From a virus, in the IMG/VR virus record IMGVR_UViG_3300013132_005564, positions 1 to 64,000 of that record: 64,000 nt of DNA; one strand, 5' to 3'. Below are positions 60,341 through 64,000 of this stretch, piece by piece. The position numbers and the translations under genes are program-made. Numbering within the stretch: the stretch's first letter is position 1; every line of letters starts with the position of its first letter. Under the pieces are notes generated by a model. That model saw only the letters and a program-made list of their open reading frames with translations. It was not told the DNA's origin and did no database searches.

Positions 60341-63300
60341 ATGGACGAATCAATTCAGCCTGGGGATTGCTGTCCGTTGTCTGACGATGACATAGAAACA
60401 AAGGACGTCTCGTTCGGTCCGCGAATGGTGAGGCCGGACAGTTTTGATGCATACGTTGACAAGGAATCAGCCAGGGCCAGGGCGAGGATGCTCGGTTGCA
60501 TCGGCATCAGGCAATACGGTTCAACCAATGGCGGGACGGTGTGGATGCCGTGCAGCAACGAGTCCGACTACAGACGGGTGACGGGCACCAACTTCTCGGG
60601 TCGCAGGCAGAGGCGAAGAATGCTGAAGGCCGAGCTGGGAGAAGGCATCTCGAAGAAGGCGCTCGGTGCGACCATAGGCATGGTTGGCGGAAGAGTCAAC
60701 ACGAACCCGGCAACGGCCATAGACGCCGACCTTGACGGATTGGTTCTGGAGGGTCTGCCATTCATCAATCTCGGTAGGGGCGTGCCGGACCCGACGCCTG
60801 GCGGCACAAACGAGCTGTTGCCGAACGCAGACAACAGGAATTTCGCCATGGCGGCAATGTCGAATCGCAGGGGGCCGAGGATCTCGCCCCCCGGCGAAAT
60901 TGAGCTTTCCAGGGATGGCGACGACTCCGCTTCGCCCGCGACGAGGATGCCCAGCCAGAGGGCAACGCGCTCCAGAAAGAGGGAGACGACTTTCGCCGAT
61001 GTGGACACAGACAGGTTTGACGAACTGATAGCGAGGATTGCGGACGACGTTGCGAGTTCAGAGGTGGCCGCGGATGTCTCCTCGGACGAAGCTGTCGGCA
61101 AGTTGCTTGACGACGTCAGGGGCATCGCATCTTCGGTGGCGGAGGTTGTTGACGGGCACATTGACTCCCGTCCCCGAAGGAGCACGTCGACAAGGGACGC
61201 GGCCGAGGAGACCTCAACGCGAATCACGGCGAAGGCCATTGGGACCGTGATGGAGATCTCCAACAACCCGACGCAGTCGCTATCGGAAAACGAGAATCTC
61301 ACGAGGCTCGTGACCTCATCCATAATCGAGCGTGGCGCCGCGGAAGTGGCGTCGTTGACCGGGAAACCTGGGATATGGGCATTCCTGGTGCAGGCGATGA
61401 TCGGCGGCGCCTACGCCACCCAGAGGGCCTGGGAGTTGCTTGCCAGAATTTTCGGCGTGGAGAACAACACCGGTTGGGTTCCAGAACCGACAGGCAGGTT
61501 CGCCGAGGCGCTCGCCCCCAGCCTCGCAAACGAGCGGAAGAAAGCCGCCAGAAGTCGAGCCCTTGACTCCTCCGGGAGGGCCATTGACGCACTGCGCCAG
61601 GCTGGATTCGCGATATCGGACGCATCCGAGGTTCCGGCGATAGCGGACGACATGGCCTCGGCGCTGGATTCCCCGGAGCTGATTGAGTTGCCGGGCGACA
61701 AGAAACCCGGGCCGGCGCCGACGCTTGACGCTCTCGACGAAATAATCCAGAGGATCAACGCGACGACCGGCAAGACCAGGCCGCGGGGCGCGCGCAAGCC
61801 CTCGTACTCCAAGTACAGGGGGACGAGCGAGGAAATACTTCGAAACAGGATGGACATAGCGGGCGTGCCGAGCGGCATAGACGATGTGTACCGCACCAAC
61901 TCGGTTGACGTCCCGACGGACAACGAGCGACTGGCAGCCAAGCTGATCTCTACGCCGGGACGAAATGGCCAAGGCGCGCTCAACGCGGAACTTCTCTACA
62001 GGGCGCTCTCGGACAGATCGGCCCTCAGGTCGTACGTGTCGCCCGTTGATTCACCCTTCGTGGCGCAACTCGCGACGCTGATAGAGGAGGGGAGGCTGCC
62101 ACGTCTCGCCGACGCCCTGCTGGAAATGTCGCCGCAGACGGTGGAAAATTTCCTGGCCGTTCCGCCGCGACCAATCATCTCTGCGGCGAGGGCCGCGCGC
62201 AAGACTCTTCGCCCGTCCGGGTCGTGGATGGCGAGAATATCCAACGACCCCTTTGAGACCGCCTTCCACATGTTGAGGGCCAAGGACTACCACCTTTCTT
62301 CCATATTCTCCGGCGCCGACAGCGGAAAGCTCACGGATGCCGTAGACGAGCTGGTCGGCAACAACGTATCCGAGACGGCAGCGATATTCGGGTCCTTGGT
62401 CGCCTTGAACAAGGAAAGGCTCGCGGAGGCGTACGACGGATCGCAGAGCGTCGCCCAAGGCGGCAACCGCCTGCTCAGGACCGCGAGGAACCTGATCGCG
62501 TCGGCCACCGAGAACGACAGCGTGTGGGCGGCGACCCGGGACTCAATCTCCGACGTCACTGCGGCGATGCTCGGCGGGGACTCCGCCGATGCGGCGATGT
62601 CCCGGCAGGTGGTCAGGTTCGGGAGCAACTACCCGAGGCACAGGAGGAAGACGGGGGACTGGTCGCCGATCGCCAACAAGATAAGAGACGGGGTCAAGGC
62701 CTACAGGGCAAGGTACGGTCCGATTGCGTCAAACTCCGCGGATCTCAGTCGCTTCGTGAATTTTTCCTACCCCGAGCTCTTGAGCGAGGCCTCCGAACTG
62801 ATCGATTTGATGAAGGAGAAGGTCGAGTTCGGGTCCCTAAAGTTCGAGGACTACGCGCGCAACGGGTGGATAAACCGGGACACGGCGGAGCTCGACGTTG
62901 ACGAGTTTGACCCGACGAACCTGGAGACGATCTTCGACAAGGGTTCGCAGATGGGTCTCTTCAAGTCGATCGGCGTGGTCCTCGTGGCTGCGTCAAGGGT
63001 GGCCCCGTCGCGCGACGAGAGGGAGGCCGTCCTCGACCTGATGGATGAGGTCAACGAATGGACGTTCACCGCCCTGCCCCTCTACTCGGAGCCGCGGTCG
63101 GTGACCGACAGGCGCCGCGGGATATTCCCGTCGTCCGCATCGGCCGACGCAGGAATGACCGTCAACAGGCCCGTGCCCGACGACGTCCGGCAAACACTGA
63201 TGTCCCTCACTCGCCCGTACGACTCAGGACAGACGCAGGGTCTGCCGACGATCAGGATGCAGAGGAAGCTCGTCGAGAAGGCCAATGAGCTCATGAGGAA

Positions 63301-64000
63301 CGACCTACCGGACGACCTTGCGCAGAGAATGGCCGCGAGCCCGAACGGGCCGACGATAGACATCTCCGAGCTGTTCCTCGGCACGGCGGAACAATTCCGC
63401 TGGGACCAGGCGACGATCGCCTCGTTCTACGAGGAAGTGGCCGAGATGATGAACAGGATGGTCCAGGAGGTGCCCGATGCGAAGAGGCGCCAGAAACTTG
63501 CGGACATGTTCACTGGGGCGCTCGAGGACATAGCCGACAACATGGACAACGAGAACACCGAGTTCTTCGACAGGGTCGGGGACATCCCTTCACGAACGGT
63601 CGGACGACTCTCGCGGAGGGCGTCCAGGTCTCAGGTCGCCGAGGATACGGCAGACGCCGGAATGACGGTGAACAGGGGCGTGCCGGAGGACGTGCGCGAG
63701 ACGCTGATGAGTCGCCAGAGCCCGCTCGGGTCGGGAGAAAAACTCGGGCTGCCAGAGCGCAGAATTTCTCGGAAGCTTACCGAGGTTGCCAACGACATTT
63801 TTGCGGCGGATCGCATTGCGAACGACTCGCCGCTGCCATCCCCCGGCATCGCCGAAGTGTTCTTCAACACGGCAGGTCAACTGAGGTGGGACCGACCGAC
63901 GACCGAGTCCTTCTTTGAGGACGTTCGGCGCATGATGAACCAAATGGTCTCGGAGATCCCGGATTCGACGCGCAGGAACAGGCTGGCGGACGTCTTCTCC
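60341..64000 (+). CDS. Polyvalent-type protein, N-terminal 1220 residues (runs off the right edge)
   Basis: Open from ATG 60341 to the window end with no stop. Order: CCPLSD...; ARARARMLGCIGIRQYGSTN with VWMPCSNESDYRRV (Cys module, about residues 45-80); KALGATIGMVGGRVN; DADLDGLVLEGLPFINLGRG then VPDPTPGG (about 130-155); NFAMAAMSNRR (AAM, Met 173); a long helical region; and two copies of a 169-residue repeat starting at AGM Met 939 and 1108. Copies open DAGMTVNRPVPDDVRQTLMS and DAGMTVNRGVPEDVRETLMS. The second copy is cut by the window edge. No enzyme motif is seen. Its layout repeats that of the 1763-residue protein (module, AAM, AGM). Confidence 0.83.
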   Translation, partial: MDESIQPGDCCPLSDDDIETKDVSFGPRMVRPDSFDAYVDKESARARARMLGCIGIRQYGSTNGGTVWMPCSNESDYRRVTGTNFSGRRQRRRMLKAELGEGISKKALGATIGMVGGRVNTNPATAIDADLDGLVLEGLPFINLGRGVPDPTPGGTNELLPNADNRNFAMAAMSNRRGPRISPPGEIELSRDGDDSASPATRMPSQRATRSRKRETTFADVDTDRFDELIARIADDVASSEVAADVSSDEAVGKLLDDVRGIASSVAEVVDGHIDSRPRRSTSTRDAAEETSTRITAKAIGTVMEISNNPTQSLSENENLTRLVTSSIIERGAAEVASLTGKPGIWAFLVQAMIGGAYATQRAWELLARIFGVENNTGWVPEPTGRFAEALAPSLANERKKAARSRALDSSGRAIDALRQAGFAISDASEVPAIADDMASALDSPELIELPGDKKPGPAPTLDALDEIIQRINATTGKTRPRGARKPSYSKYRGTSEEILRNRMDIAGVPSGIDDVYRTNSVDVPTDNERLAAKLISTPGRNGQGALNAELLYRALSDRSALRSYVSPVDSPFVAQLATLIEEGRLPRLADALLEMSPQTVENFLAVPPRPIISAARAARKTLRPSGSWMARISNDPFETAFHMLRAKDYHLSSIFSGADSGKLTDAVDELVGNNVSETAAIFGSLVALNKERLAEAYDGSQSVAQGGNRLLRTARNLIASATENDSVWAATRDSISDVTAAMLGGDSADAAMSRQVVRFGSNYPRHRRKTGDWSPIANKIRDGVKAYRARYGPIASNSADLSRFVNFSYPELLSEASELIDLMKEKVEFGSLKFEDYARNGWINRDTAELDVDEFDPTNLETIFDKGSQMGLFKSIGVVLVAASRVAPSRDEREAVLDLMDEVNEWTFTALPLYSEPRSVTDRRRGIFPSSASADAGMTVNRPVPDDVRQTLMSLTRPYDSGQTQGLPTIRMQRKLVEKANELMRNDLPDDLAQRMAASPNGPTIDISELFLGTAEQFRWDQATIASFYEEVAEMMNRMVQEVPDAKRRQKLADMFTGALEDIADNMDNENTEFFDRVGDIPSRTVGRLSRRASRSQVAEDTADAGMTVNRGVPEDVRETLMSRQSPLGSGEKLGLPERRISRKLTEVANDIFAADRIANDSPLPSPGIAEVFFNTAGQLRWDRPTTESFFEDVRRMMNQMVSEIPDSTRRNRLADVFS
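63146..64000 (+). repeat. Tandem 169-residue protein repeat starting with AGM
   Basis: Period 507 bases (Met codons at 63155 and 63662). Conserved parts: T-V-N-R-x-V-P-x-D-V-R-x-T-L-M-S, GLPxxRxxRKLxExAN, IxELF/VFF-x-TAxQxRWD and MMNxMVxEVP/IP. The bases differ at many positions, so this is an older duplication than the ones in the acidic protein. Confidence 0.82.

Noticed and set aside
1-64000. tRNA genes, integrase, attachment sites, lysis genes
   Set aside because: No cloverleaf-like sequences, recombinase motifs, endolysin domains or att-type repeats were found by eye; the small membrane protein at 11178 alone is not enough for a lysis call.

Overview
The window is part of the genome of a tailed double-stranded DNA phage with a contractile tail. 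The evidence is a tail sheath N-terminus at the left edge, a complete large terminase, a portal fused to a MuF-like minor head domain, and an HK97-type prohead protease. Base composition is GC-rich, genes are packed with 1-11 base overlaps (ATGA, GTGA, TGATG), and several proteins carry a DxDxDG-x-I-x-x-G element that is common in phages of Actinobacteria. I infer a large actinobacterial myovirus. The host is not proven. No tRNA, integrase, IS element or CRISPR array was seen.

Left arm (1-11112, minus strand). Read in the direction of transcription this runs: large terminase; a small protein, a Rad52-type annealing protein, a PD-(D/E)XK nuclease with an Fe-S type Cys set, a hypothetical protein, an HNH endonuclease and a RuvC-like resolvase (recombination block); a ParB-like / PAPS-reductase-like / ParB-like triad resembling IbrB-IbrA; then neck and tail genes (connector, tail completion, tail terminator-like) and the tail sheath. 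A divergent intergenic region at about 11113-11177 separates this arm from the right arm.

Right arm (11178-64000, plus strand). A small membrane protein and the portal-MuF fusion come first. They are followed by very large reading frames of 4370, 1763, 3764, 917, 1827 and >1220 residues, interspersed with smaller genes. The large proteins fit the class known as polyvalent proteins, which are giant multidomain phage proteins thought to be ejected with the DNA. Recognisable parts are the prohead protease fused to the first protein, a DEDDh exonuclease, sigma-region-4-like and tandem HTH domains, three HExxH zincin-like sites, a GNAT-like fold, a KTSC-like stretch, a possible ADP-ribosyltransferase-like stretch, and Cys-rich mini-modules.

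The most notable signal is a short motif, usually acidic-x-A-G-M-(A/G/S), that recurs about 29 times in these giant proteins and sits at domain boundaries. It flanks the HTH array exactly, and it begins each copy of a tandem 169-residue repeat at the right edge. Together with a shared N-terminal module (ending GRGxPDPTPG), this suggests one processing and packaging system: giant precursors sorted into the prohead by a common tag and cut at AGM sites by the maturation protease, releasing many effector domains. This is inference from the sequence. The window shows no recognisable major capsid protein.
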